This document shows positions 12,333-26,300 of a stretch of 64,000 nucleotides of DNA, piece by piece (position 1 is the first letter of the stretch; each line of letters opens with the position of its first letter). Location: positions 2,462,501 to 2,526,500 of the forward strand of contig JAQGDQ010000002.1 of assembly GCA_030141605.1 (NCBI GenBank), in the 5' to 3' direction. This stretch comes from Tubiluchus corallicola (taxonomy: Eukaryota; Priapulida; Priapulimorpha; Priapulimorphida; Tubiluchidae). Under the pieces are notes generated by a model. It was given only the letters and a program-made list of their open reading frames with translations, was not told the DNA's origin and ran no database searches. The position numbers and the translations under genes were made by a program.

Positions 12333-13181
12333 CAGCGGTTAGTATGTAAACTGTGGCAGACCATTTTATTCATAATCGCTCTTCACAATAGTGATATTTT
12401 CATTTTTGCACTCGTAAAATCGTACGACAGGCTTAAACATATTGAACGCCAAGTTAGAAATTAATGCGAAATTAATACTCATTAAACGATTTACGAATGT
12501 TAAAAATAATTTATGAATATTCAAAATTACTTATTAATACTCAGAAATAAGCATTAAATTCCGCTTTATCGTTCCATATTAGGCAGACCATTATGATAAT
12601 TGCGTTATCATAACGCCAGTCGGGAAATCAAAGTGAGTGTAAACAGCATTTAGTTTGTCCTACAATGCAAAATGCGTCGGTATCGACTTGATACAGACCC
12701 ATTTCAAAAGAACCACGTTTATGACCCTGACCAAATTGACTGCACACTTGCAGCCTGATGCGTTTTACACATGAAAAAGGGAAACGAAAGTAAATGGCTA
12801 ATTTGATGATCACTTTAAATAATTTAACGAGCACGAAGCCCTTTGCAAACGTTGAATTTTGGATCACACGTGGCCTGCGCACAATTTGTAGAACACATTT
12901 AGATATCTTTAAAACTTTGTGAAACGGAATTATTTTACAGTTATGTATCAAAAGTCTACACGTTCAAGTGAATTACTGCTGCAAGCATGATGTATCCACA
13001 GTAAACATCCGTACCGTACAAGGTGTATAATTTGTTATAACAGTAGTAAGGCGTGATGATTGTAGGCCAATACGTGCCATGAGAAGTATTGTTGAATTTA
13101 TAGTTTAAGATTTATTAATGAACGTAGTCAAATTGTGTAATTGTGTTATCACGTATCGTGCTTTTATTTGACAGAAAATGG

Positions 13182-13191
13182 AATAAATAAA
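13182..13191 (+). terminator. Candidate poly(A) signal for the receptor gene
   Basis: Two overlapping AATAAA hexamers (AATAAATAAA) are the first good polyadenylation signals I noticed downstream of the receptor stop. They would give a 3' UTR of about 2 kb, which is plausible for a neuronal receptor but unproven. Confidence 0.35.
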
Positions 13192-14171
13192 ATGTACTAC
13201 AAATGATCAAGCAAATATCCGTTATGTTTTTGGATAAATGCAAGTAAGTTAATACCATTTCCGTACCAACCAAGCACAACAGTGTTTGTTACACTACATT
13301 GGGTTACCAATCTAATCAGTAACTGAGATAAGTATTAAACTAAAGGCATCGCATTTAATTAACAGTCAACCTATCTGTGTTGGACTTTTTTCAGATTAAC
13401 TCCAGTCAACTTTAAAGGAAAGTAAACCACATGGAAACAACTAAAAAGTATTTTGGCATCCATATAAACAACAGGTGACCATGCAAGCTAGCTATCGGGC
13501 ACGAAACTCGCTCGATATCGAGAAAATTCCGAAACACACGGCCAGTGCAGAGGTGACTTAGTCATGTTTGGCTGTTTATTCACCATCTCAATGAGATAAA
13601 TACAACGGATTGCTGAAGCAGTTTTGCTGCAGCTATCCTTCCATTTACTAACTTTCTGCAGCACCACTTAACTATCTAGCCAAGCACAATAAGCTCATCT
13701 AGAAGTTTTCCCGCTTACTAACATTTCTTGGTGCTGCTTAACTATCACATACCATAACTGCTCATTGCTCAACTGCTTGTTTTGCCAAAACTCTACATGA
13801 ATTTGCTACTAGGATGATATTGGTGCATGCTGATGGCTGCTCTACAATTCAGAATTAGTAGGGTTTCTTCACAATGGATGGTGATTTCTGCAACCAGACC
13901 ACTTTGCTGGAAAAAATGTCAAAAAATAAGCAAAGGCAATTGCAAGTAACTCTTGTAGTTTCTTTAAATTCCAGAAGGAGCTTCATTCTTGCTGTCGCGT
14001 CCATGACTAAGTAAGTAAAAAAAGTACAGTTACAAATACATAGCAATTTCTTTCTACTGTAAGGCCGTGCTTAACTAAGAAAGGACATAATTCCAGGATC
14101 AAACATAATTTTGAGTATTTTGACAAAAATAACAAATACAAAGTTAATTTAGTTCTTCAAAATCTCTTACA

Positions 14172-14177
14172 TTTATT
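14172..14177 (-). terminator. Candidate poly(A) signal for DAAM
   Basis: AATAAA on the minus strand about 1.2 kb past the DAAM stop codon. It is a reasonable 3' end, but other A/T-rich variants nearer the stop cannot be excluded. Confidence 0.3.
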
Positions 14178-15404
14178 CACTATATTATACCAATGTAAGC
14201 TAGTCAAAATTACCTGCCAAACCCACACAATTCACAACCAGTATTAATTAAGGTGCATATAGCCTGCAATGGCAACTTTTTATCATGTCCTAAAATTTTA
14301 AAACACTGATTTGTATCGCATTATAAGCAAAACATACGTCAGGTTCAAAAACCTGACACAAACGGGTTAGGTTAAATTTAAAAGAAGTCTGTATACTAAT
14401 TTGTTTCATTTACCAGTCATTACCTATGTACCAATCATTGCATACATATTTTAATTTCACAAAAAATGCTTAAAAGTGTACCACAAGCAATTTTTTCAAT
14501 GATTTACAGTATAAACACAAACAATAAACATTTAAAACCCTGTAACTCTAAATCCAGTTCGACTAGAATGCAACACGCTGCTTTCCGCTGCGATTTTGTA
14601 TACAATGCTGTATTTACAATTAAATACCAAAGATCTGCAAAAGCAAACTATGCACAGCTTTACAGTATAATGCATACTTTAAACTATATCTCATAAACAG
14701 TTTTCTATACTTTAAACAATACTTAAATTATTTGCCACTTTAGACCAATGTATTTGAATATGGTACCATATTCAAAACTATTTTAAAGCTTTAGAGTGAC
14801 AACAAATTTTACTGACGTTGGAAAAACAGTCTCTTGTCTTCTCACCGGGAAAACATTTGTATATTATTATATACAAGATAAACTCATGAACACTATAGAA
14901 AGTAATTAATTTAAAAATGCTCAACCTGGTACATAAAGAAGTTCAGAATTCTACCAGCTACACTATTGACAGCGTACAGAAAGTAAACTACAGTTACAAA
15001 AGGTGGGAATTTTTTTAAGACATCAGTGCAAGATCGTAAAATGCAGTATTCAAAGTATTAACATTGGTAACAAAAACTACATCATTTGAACAACAGTTTT
15101 AAAATCAGTATCCAAAAGGAAATATGTATATGCCACAGGATTTCCAAGCTGTGAAGAACTATCTACATTTATAATGTCAGAGCAATAGTATATTTGTTGA
15201 AACGTTAATAGAATAAAATTACTGTTCACAATACAAAATAGTTGAATAATACTTGATAACAGTAGCAAAGTACCTATTGCAACAAGTTAACTTAACTAGA
15301 CTTAGAAAACAGTCTGCTGTATTTACAAACAAACGTCTGTTAAATGCTTACTTTTCACTAGGATGAGATTTTTACATTATATCATAACTGACAGCACAGA
15401 AAAT

Positions 15405-15698
15405 CTAATACTTTAGCTTGGAGGCTCGCTCTCTATTTGGCAGCCCATTTGATTGCACTGGACCGCCATTGCGTTTTCTTTGTTTTTTTAAAGACAATTT
15501 CTGCATATCATCACCAAACACATCACCAGTTCGTAATGCAGATATTAAGTCGTCAAATTCACCATGATCTTTTTCCTTTTCGTTAACATCACCATTTGTT
15601 ATTTTCATATTTTTCGGCTTCTCTTTAACAATTTTGTTGGCTGAATTCTTCTCCTTCTCTTGTTTCTTTTTACGCTCTTTCTCAAGTTTCTTTTGCCT
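15405..15698 (-). CDS. DAAM: DAAM coding exon 21, DAD and stop (1000-1096)
   Basis: Lys/Glu-rich helix, then the diaphanous autoregulatory domain [16 protein letters not shown] and basic KKQRKR. The Leu positions of DDLISAL and the basic patch normally bind the DID. TAG stop at 15405-15407. Confidence 0.95.
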   Translation of the reverse strand, partial: RQKKLEKERKKKQEKEKNSANKIVKEKPKNMKITNGDVNEKEKDHGEFDDLISALRTGDVFGDDMQKLSLKKQRKRNGGPVQSNGLPNRERASKLKY

Positions 15699-17287
15699 CT
15701 GTTCAAATAAGAAGTAAATTGGAAAGTGGTTTTAATAACAGTGGTTTTAGTAACAGTGGTTTTCCTTTTACTTTCATTTGGTGAATTTTAAAAGTTAGGT
15801 GAATTTAAAAGCCACTCTAAATTTTGTGAAAAGTAATTTTCACATTTTTTGCTGTTCTAACTATGTTTAAAAAATGTGAGTAAAAATCCAAATTCAAGAT
15901 TTTGTTGACTGTCATACAAACAAAACCGGCTGGCAGCCATTCGAGTAGTCTATACATCTACATGCAATGTACGAAATATGCTGCAGTTACAGGTGAAAGT
16001 CACTATTATAGCAAATAAAAATGGCCAGAACATGTATATAGTTGCAAGAGCTTCAGGAAACATATGCTTGAAAATATGACACAATGGAAAATGGCACAGG
16101 TGTGAAATATTTTGACAACTCACGGCATATCTCTAAAGCACAGTTTAAAAAATAATAATTATAACATTTTGCTTCTGTAAACATACCTCCTCTTCTGCCT
16201 TTATTCGCCTCTCCTCTTCCAATCGTCTCTTCTTGACCTTGTCATTGTCGACTTTTGCTTCTGAGGCTGCGATGAGAAATTGGTCAAATATGCCAAATAG
16301 TTCATCTGGCTGTGTTGATTTGGGGTCTTCACCAAACATCTTACACACTCTCTCAAACTATGATAAAAAAGAATGTTAAACAATTTCACTATTACTAAAC
16401 ACAGTGCATACATGGTCATGACTAGTTACCTACATAACAAGGCAAGAATTCAGTGCCCTTTACCTCCACAGCAGCATAATGATGGCTTATTTTAGATTAA
16501 CAAGCAGTAATGGACATATTTATGTCCAACAAAATTTGATAACTCCGACTAAAAACTTATATAAATTGTTTGTAATAAAACAATGGATTTTGTTGCTCTT
16601 ATGCTTGTGGAATTTTTTATTGTCTTGTGTTGCACACATGCACAGGAAAGATTAAAATAGGTTCAGTTCAGTCAAAGATGTGCTTTAGTTTTCATCCATT
16701 CTTTTATCTGTTTATTAGGCATTTAAACATGCCTTTAATGTTCACAATATTAAAACGTTTGAGATAAAAATGCTTCAACAGGCTATTCTGAAGTAGTTTT
16801 TAAAAACATAAATAATAAACATGCTGTACAGATACACACAACTGCAGAAAATGTCTTGAAATTGAATCTGGGTAATTTTATACAGCTAGCAAAGAGACAA
16901 CTAACAGCACCTTTCTTAATTGCATTATCAATAAATTGCAAAAAAAGTTAATAAGCTGCATTTCACTCGAAACATTTTATTTTATTAAAATTTGAATTAG
17001 TGCTTGGCATCTGTGTACCTGCCACAAGAAGATTCGAAGTGATAAATATTTTCATTCTACATACCCATTGTTTCATATCAACAAAAGCATCTTCAAGTTC
17101 CGACAGGTTTAATGCAACCACTTTGATGAATTCCGACATAACAGGAAGAAATTTATCACCAGTCTCTTTTGGTCGAGTACGATGAAAATCTAACTCCTGA
17201 AGAAACAGTAAACATTAACTATTTGGTGTATCACTGTTTTCCTTATAAACACAGAGAGGGAAAGATAAGAATAAAGAAGAATGAGAG

Positions 17288-17381
<94 letters not shown>

Positions 17382-20300
17382 AAGCAAACAGACAAAGACA
17401 AAACTAGGAGAGTTTTTGAAGCAGTGATGTTAGTTTTTGGAATAAGTGATTTTCTTAAAATTCAACAAATACCAGACAATGGATGACGAAAAGCTGAAGA
17501 AATACAATCTATTAGTCACATTTAACATTTGTAGATTATCTGAAGATCTACACAAACAAATTGCAGCACTTATACACAAAAACCATTTAATTCAGACAAA
17601 AATGACCCCAGAAAAGTTTGCCCGACAAATGTGGAGTGCAAAACAAGAGAACAAGTTAAAGAACAGCGGCCAGTTTAATAGTAGGAATAAACCAGAATAG
17701 AGCAGGATTTGGTGTCATAAAAATTATTTTTTTAATCAGACTTTTTTAGCATCTTATTGATAACCTAAGCTGCACTGTAACAACATAATAAAGGTGTTGA
17801 TACCTTCTCTAGATCTTTAAAACCGATACGAAGTATATGCAAGTCTTTTTCTAATTCAGTCATGTTGACCTTAGCGGCATAATGCACATGTTCGAGATCA
17901 TTGTGCACTTTCAGTACATCAGGAAATTTCCTTTCCAACATATTGATGAGATAATGTAGCAACGTGATGGATGTATCAACACTAGACTTAGTGTCAACAA
18001 TCTTGTTCAAGCTCTGTAACTTGAAACCGAATGCATTGCTTCGTTGACCCCGATTCATAAAGTTTCCAAAAGCCAGAATGATTTCGAGTAGCTTTCTTAA
18101 TCGCTTGCTTCGGTAGACTTCTTTCGATGCATTTATCACACCTGTGCAGTTAAAGTTAAAAGTATTACTTTATCTATGGATGAGTGGCTGGCTGGTTCGA
18201 TACTCGCTCCGGATGGTGTTATGCATAAACCCTAGCTGATTACCTAGTAGGATGATGAATATATACCTCCAAACACCTATACCCATTCGGTGGCTTACCT
18301 TAGAGGGACATCCTTGACAAAGAGTCAAGCACCAGACATGCCACAAATAGCTCTAGCAGAAGGGCATACCTTAGAATGTTAGATCTCCGTTTGTGAACTG
18401 AAATACTTTATTACCCATTTTAAACTGTAACAATGTCAAATGAAATAATGATGCTACAGTATAGATTTCTCTTGAACTGGTTATTACAAACTTACTAACT
18501 AAAATTAGATTTACAATTGGCTATAATTTTAATTATGGAATGTGAGCTTCAATTATGGAATATCACACATTTTATAATGCACGCTTCAACAGATTTGTCA
18601 CTACAAAAGCCCAAGTAAAACTTTATGCAGCGTCCACACTTTCATAAAAATCGTTTACTTACTATTAACTTTAGGTTTGATATCAGTGATTCGCTCAGCA
18701 AATTTTTTCTTGTAAACAAGCGCTTTTAACCTTTCTTCATAATGGACAATTCGGCTCATGTCATAAAGGAAACGATCTGCTCTTGCCATAGAATCTATCT
18801 CGTGACTGTGTTCTTCTAGCATTGCCTTCTCTTCAGGCATTGGCACAAACTTGAGAAGCTAAAAACGTAATTATAAAACATTTCCATACTTTGTTTATGC
18901 TACTTTTGTATCACATAGCAGTAACTCTGAAACTGAAATGCATTACCAGTATAAACTTTTTTTCAATAATAGGATCATTGCAACAGTTGTTATGACAACA
19001 TAATGCTCTATGGTTTACAGGCCTTAGAATAATGGCGTAACGTCTATTGCCATTCGTAACCACGGTGTGGCACATGGGGCACAAAAAATTTGTCCTGGCT
19101 ACCTCAACATGGGCAAGAAGAAAGTGGTTGTTATAGGTGCAGGTCCGGCAGGGCTAACATCAGCAAGAGCACTTTCTGAGAAGTCTGAAATGTTTGATTT
19201 TGTTGTTTTTGACACACAAAGCAAAATAGGTGAGCTATTAAACGACCATTAACATTTAATTATTAATTTAGTTAACACCACGGATATTAAACAAGAATGC
19301 CAAAATGTACCTGGTATTATCAATTACGAACTAAAGCAACATACAGATGACAAATCTGTATTAGTTATTAAATTTTTAAATAATAAATAAAATGTAAAAA
19401 AAGCTAAAGCCTAATTTGCATATAAGACCATTCTCATGGACATCAATGTTTTGACCACTAGACCATGTTTCTACAGCATGAACTCTATTTTCTATTCGAG
19501 CATTTTTGACTGTATTTAGTGGTTCACCTCAAATCTCAAATAAGCCTTGATAAAGGGGTAGGTAAGTGACTAGAATGCAGCAGGACTAATTAGAATCACA
19601 AGTGATTGGTTGCTTCTACAGCATGAAGTCGGGATTGTACTATATTGTGGGTTCAATTACAGGTTCATTTTCAGCTAATTTTGTCTAAAAATCATAAAAT
19701 GTAAGTTCAAAAAGACTGTTAATCAAGATTCTTATGATTAAGATATTTATTATGATTTAGTTATTTCAAACTTGAATACAGGTAGTGCAATACATTACAA
19801 GATTTCTTTCTTGAAATATACCAGTATGGTCAGTACACCAGTTATATGCATTTGTGTACTTGATATCAATAGTGAATTTCACTATGTTTTTCAGAAAGTA
19901 ATTGTTATGCTTACAGGTGGCGTTTGGGTTTATTCAGATAACACTGGCATAGACGAGCATGGTTTTAGTGTGCACTCAGGCCTGTACAAGAACTTAATCT
20001 GCAATTTTCCAATAGAGATGCAAGAGTTCCAGGAATTTACATTCCAAGATGCATACCACGGTCGTATAAAACCATTTTCAATGGTGGGATACAAACAAAT
20101 GTACGATTACATGATGAAATATGTTGAACGTTATAAACTGGCACCTCACATTAAACTAAACAAACACGTGACGCAAGTTACCCCATTGTTTATCGACCAT
20201 GCTTCACAGCCACGATGGAAGGTTACAACAATAGAGAAGAAAACTCGACGCATCTTTAGAGATGTTTTCGACATTGTTCTAATTTGTGTAGGAATTTATG

Positions 20301-23300
20301 TAGACCCAGTTTTTGTGGACTTTCCTGGATTAAACACATTTGAGGGAAAAGTAATTCATAGCAAAAGCTATCGTATACCACAGAAGTTTGCTGACAAAAA
20401 TGTACTTATTATAGGCAGCAGTGTTTCTTCATATGACATAGGACTAGATTTATCCCCATTTGCAAAACATGTAACTATAGCCCGCAGTGGCAGTGATGAA
20501 TTCAATTTAGCCCAGCAAGAAAAATCAGGAATATTCCCACCAAACATGAGAACTGTTCCATGGGTGTCACATCTAGACAAGAAGACTGTGGCTTTTGAAG
20601 ATGGTCAAACATTAGAACCAGATGTAATTATATTCTGCACGGGTTACAGAGCAAACTTCGATTTTTTGACACCAGAGTGTGGGCTAACGATAGACGGCCA
20701 TTTTGTATTTCCTGTTTATAAGCACTTGATCAATGCCAGGTACCCGTCCATGATGTTTTTGAACCTGGCAACATGTGCCATTGCTTTCATTACACCCACA
20801 CAACAGATACCATTTGTAATGCACATCTTGACTGGCTCTTATCAGCTGTCCAGTTCAGAAGAGATGATAGCAGAAGCCAAAAAAGATGCAGACTTCAGAC
20901 GGTCATTAGGACTTAGCAACCGCCATATGCACAAGTTTATGATGCCGCCTCTCTTTTGCCCTTTTCAGTACATTAATGAAATGAGGCATCTTGCTGGCAT
21001 GGGGCCAATCACTATTAGATTGCACAAACTGCTACATTTGCACAATAATAGGATAAAGAAAGATTGTGTGAACTTTCGAAAGACGTTTCAAGATCTGACA
21101 TGGGAAGAAGTTGATGCAGTTAATGTGGACCATGCAGAAACAAGAAAGTAATATGTGTTATCTGGCTTGAAGCAATTGACAGCAGTTAAGACAATTGAAC
21201 AACAAATATGAATAATAAGAGAAAATTTCCTACTGAAAAAACATTCCTGAAACATAACAGTAATTAATTACTGAAATTATTACGATGACAAAGTAGTTTG
21301 AATTTGCTATCATATACGTAATTGGCGAGAAAAGAGCACAATGCATGCTTAAGCAATGCCAAGTCTGGTCAGTAAATGGATCAGTTTCCGAAAGGAAAAC
21401 CGCTACTGAAAGATTTCATGTGCTATACTGTGCAGGGCTAGTTTATTGGTTGAGAGAGGATGCATACGCATTAAAAAATGTGGTTAAGGCTGCCGATTCA
21501 GTATCTCATCTTAGAGGATTAATTATGAACTTCGGTTATGCCGGAAGCAGTTGCATTGAGTAGGACCTATTGATAAGTGCTAGCTCCGCAACTTGCCGAG
21601 TGCTGAAAGCGTAAAAAGTTTTCATTTCTTTGCAAAATATTAACAAAGGTGCTGTAACATTAACCAAACCAGACTTGCAAGTTTCTTCCTCAAATATGTC
21701 TGTTTCCCAGCAATAACGAGGAACACAATCATTGTACAAAGAGCAAGAATGTAAAAGACATCTTTACTTCTAGCTTCATTAATAGCTGCAAATTTAGTGG
21801 TATCAATGACAACAAAACAAACAAGACAGCAATAGGCAGAGAATACAAGTTACAAAATAAGACACATCATGCTATTCAATTAAACTGTATTCAAGAACCC
21901 CACAGCAATATATGTTGTATATCTTTTGAACAAATTTGTTCAATTCAAATCACCTGTTCGGCAAGATCCTTTGGGATTTCTTCCCTTTCGTCCATGTTGC
22001 GCAGTGCCCACACTATTTCACTATTTGTCATTTTTAACTTAGACAAGAGGATGGTACAATTCTGAGCCCTTCGGCCATCGATGACCGACAATTCCTTTCG
22101 CTTGCCTGATCGATGAAGATCTTCATTGGAATCTTCATGCTGTGCAAAAATAAAGCAAAATGGCTCACAAAATCTTTAAATAAACATACAATTGTCTCTT
22201 GAGGTTTCAAAACACTTTTAACATTTTTTGCTATATCTGTTAACTGTCATAAATTTTGTCTGCACGAATGATTTGCTCACTTCCAGGAAAAATCTGTTTA
22301 ACGCTTCCACAACATCTAGACTAAAAATACATTTAAAACAACAGCTTAGCTCCAAGTTAACATACTGATGTTTACTTAATTTAAACCACTAAAAAGGCAC
22401 ACCATGATTACTGCAGCAGAAAGCTTTCCTCGGTTAGTAAGTGCATGTGCATTAAATACATAGTTTCATTTAAATTTTTTAAGGATTTTACCATGCCCAA
22501 TGTTATCAAGTTAAAAAAAAATAAAGAAAAAATTCGTACCACATTATCTGATGATGACTGCAATCCAATGTGCGTGCACATGTGAGTAATAAAAAACATG
22601 TTAGTATAACAATAATTATATGAATCACTAGCAGCTAGATTATCATTATCATTTTATAAAACAGCAAAAATAAACACTACACTAAATTATTTTATAAATG
22701 ATAATGAAAAAAGTGCAAAACTGGCTAACGACTATATTTAAATGATGCAATGATGAATATTTCATGCACTAACACTGACTATATAAAGTTTTATACACTA
22801 CATTTCCTTCTACCATCTTTAATGTTATGAAAGATCAGAATGTTTTCAATCATTATTAACAAATAAGACAAAATAAATATAAACACATTTTGTATTTTAT
22901 GAATTTGCAGGAATTTATTAAGAACAGTAATTAAGATGGATTTAACAGAATTACTTTCAAATGTGGTATACGCATTAAATGTCATATTAGAAGCTTGTGT
23001 GAAACAGATATTACCTTCTGATAGGCAGAGAACGTTCGTTCAAATTCTTGCAGATCCATAATTTTGTAAAGTTTTTCATCATCTAGTTCAGCCCACACAG
23101 TGCCTGGTAGCTTGTTCTATAAAAAACAATTTTAATATAATTTGAAAGTAGCCAATTTCTTAAACAAACGAAAACATATACATTTAATTTGAATGGCCAA
23201 TAATTTAGCAATTGAAACATTCGAAGAATGACATTTGAAAAATGTCACTATTTTATGTGCTCACTCCGCAAATTTCAAGAAATTATGCATTTTATGAAAT

Positions 23301-26300
23301 TATTTAGTTCAAAATGTGAGTTTTTAATACTTACTTCAGGCAATTTGGCCCAATTAAAAGATTTTAATGGTGCACTCGGTTTAGGAATGTTCTTCTTTTT
23401 TAATGGTGCCACAGGTTGTGATGGACCACTAGGTGGTGGTGGTGGACCTACAGCAAAAACATCATACTTAACATTAACTGCTGTCAAAATGAAAACCAAG
23501 ATTAAGTTATTAATTAGGCTAAAGCGTTGCCTCTATGGGATTTAAATAAATACAAGACACAAGACGAAAGAGTAAAAAAATATTAGGCAACTCAGCTCTT
23601 AACTATAGCAAATGATGTCTATCATAGTTCACAAAATCATAAAACCCTCACCAGGAGGAGCAGGAGCTAGAGGAGGTGGTGGTGGAGTGGGTCCTGCAGT
23701 ACAGGGTGGTGGTGGTGGCGGTGGTGCTGCTGCTGCTGATGGTGGTCCCACTGTAGCCGAGCTGGACACTCCACCCTGGAAATATAATATTAAACACACT
23801 TATTCAACATTTCAAAATTTTTGTTAACAAAACAAAAAAGGAATTTAGCAACAGAGGCAAAATAGCCAAGATAGACATGATACGCATAGGTCTGTGTGAT
23901 TGCTGTCGGACAAACAAAATCTGAAAGCATTCTGTGGTGGCATTTCAAAGTCATTGACATTGGCAGTAGATGCTGGAAGCTTTTCTTATTTTTTAAGCAT
24001 CTGGCATGATGGCATCCAGCGTCTGTTATTCTCTACCAGCTAAAGGTGGCCTGTAAATTTTTATGTGAACAAGTGACATAAAAAAAGCATTGCAAAAATA
24101 AATTTGATATTGTCTATTTTGTTTTCTGCAAAGAACAAAGAAATTGGTTGCCAGATACTTGCTGTTAACTTATTACCAAATGAACGTTAGATGCTGGAAG
24201 TCAGGAGGCATAACACTACTTCAAGATACAAAATGACTATCATCAGTATTTTTAAGACTTAGTCATTAAATTCAGAGAGTTACTGTGAAGCCTATTTTGT
24301 TGTTTATAAAAAAGATAATATGGATGCAAATCAGATAAACTCACATCAATAAGAAGCTTACATTTCCTTAGTTATACAATGAAAGCCGGTACATTTAAAA
24401 TACGAAGATTATAGTGACAATTTTTCTCATAGTGACATCTAGTAGTTCATTTTTACTCACTTCTTTCTGGGGCTCCGAAAGGAACTATGAGTTCTAAATG
24501 CGAATTTATTGAATCTGTTAGCTCACTATAGGTGACAGTGCCATAGCATCTATTGCATATTAGCTTACAATAAACCACAGCACCAGAGAAATAGTGCCAT
24601 ACTGTACATTGTAATACAGCTTGCAGTTAAATCACACATAATTAAGACATGATTTTGTAGGACTACTGCAAAATTATAATATTTAACAGTATGATTAGTA
24701 TAATACAAAATTGGTTATGAAGAGATTGGTCAAATGCAAAGCAAGTATGGTTATGCAGTTGCAACAGTTCTAAGAAAAAGTTAAAAAGTATTTCAGGAAT
24801 GTTTGATTGAGTGATCGTCGAACAGAATTAATACAAAACTCAAAGACATTACTAACACATAAATTTACCACCAGTAATCTATTTGGAGTATGCTCTCTGA
24901 CATAGGTGACATCTAGTAATCCACTTTTTGAAATATTGCAACATTTGTTTATTCCCTTGCATGCGACAATTTGCCAGTTGCAAAACCAGTCAGAGACACA
25001 AAATCTATTATAAGTTGTTTAACAGAAAAAGTGAATTATTTTGTTTTTTCTATATGTAAAACATCGACAAATGCTATTGCCATTTTGACAAAACTTTGGG
25101 AATAAAGCAAATGGTGCACTTTTACTGGCCAATAATGCACAAAAATATTTTATTTACAGTGTAAAGTAAATTGTGCTAGGCTGCAAGATTAGCTTTTGTC
25201 AAACAATTCACAGAGTGGATAGAAACAATGATGCAAGTTATTCATTGCTATTTCAAAGTTCACAAAAAAATTAATTTAACATAAAATTAAAAATATAAAA
25301 TAACAAAAAGCACATAATATGAATTGCGAAAAGCATGTAAGATAAAGAAGCAGGCGAGGCAGGATAACAACACCAAGAGTTTCCAATTGCCGCCATTAGA
25401 TGACGCAGACTCACCCCTGCCAACTGCTCAGTCATTTTCAACTGCAGCTCGGTCAAGCGCTGCTTCGTCTCCATGTGATCTAGTGACTCTTTGTCCAGTT
25501 TTGCCTTAAGTTTCTCTAAACTCAGACCTACATCTTCCTACATGAATGACGTGATGATGTATAATAAACAAAGGTGCAACACAAAGATAGCTTCTAGTAC
25601 ACACCAAACCATGTTAGTTTTATTCTAACCCCCACCATTGTTTTTATGGCACATGCAAATTTTAATATAACCATTAAAAATATGTGCTTTACATTCTTTG
25701 TAACACAGATAAAAATGAAGCAGTCATTGCAGTTAAACACAAAACCCATATTTTCACCGTAAGTTAATGTCCAAGCCCCAGCAAATGTATACACAGCGAA
25801 AGTTAACATTAGTGAACTAGAAAAAGTCGAAACCAAAACCTTAGTACTAATAGTTTAAGATATACAGGTTATATACACACCATACAATCTGCCTTTAAAC
25901 AAATGCTGATAAACAATTATGTATGTTAGAAAATAGGACAACAAAAGGTATTATAAGTCGGAATATAAATGCAGATGAGAAGCAATTGTTAATTTTAAAA
26001 GTTAACACCAAATCACCAATAATGACAAACAAGGCAACAATCTTTAACACATTTATTACATTCATTACAACAAACTAATTAAACTAAAATTTTATTAACA
26101 AACAAATCTGAGTACATATAAATATGATGCTGCAACAGTATGAGTGCATTAGACATCCTACAAAAACTGACGAATCAATGGTCAGTCTGCATGCTGATTT
26201 TGAAAAGACTTAGCCCTTTAGCAATACAGTAAAATGTATCACATCATATATATATATGACTCAATTTGTGTGACAACATGACATACCAAGATAAATTTAA

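Larger units (their letters stand above)
11231..15404. other. Gene-free interval between receptor and DAAM (convergent 3' ends)
   Basis: The receptor (+) and DAAM (-) converge here. The left part is probably receptor 3' UTR and the right part DAAM 3' UTR. It contains a CCAAT/TATA/initiator-like cluster at 12252-12332 (listed separately). Short ORFs are present, but none has a recognisable domain or splice structure. Confidence 0.5.

Noticed and set aside
17169-17486. ORF with a long Glu-Arg run
   Set aside because: Produced by the (GA)n repeat and overlapping antisense to DAAM exon 19.
18180-18400. B-box-like GGTTCGATAC suggesting a tRNA or SINE
   Set aside because: The A box is too close, no cloverleaf can be folded, and no second copy was seen; left as unexplained intron sequence.
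21345-21563. 72-codon ORF downstream of FMO
   Set aside because: No similarity and no splice link to FMO; likely 3' UTR or intron sequence.
23652-23775. GGT-rich plus-strand repeat and Gly-rich ORF
   Set aside because: It is the antisense of the proline-rich FH1 exon of DAAM.
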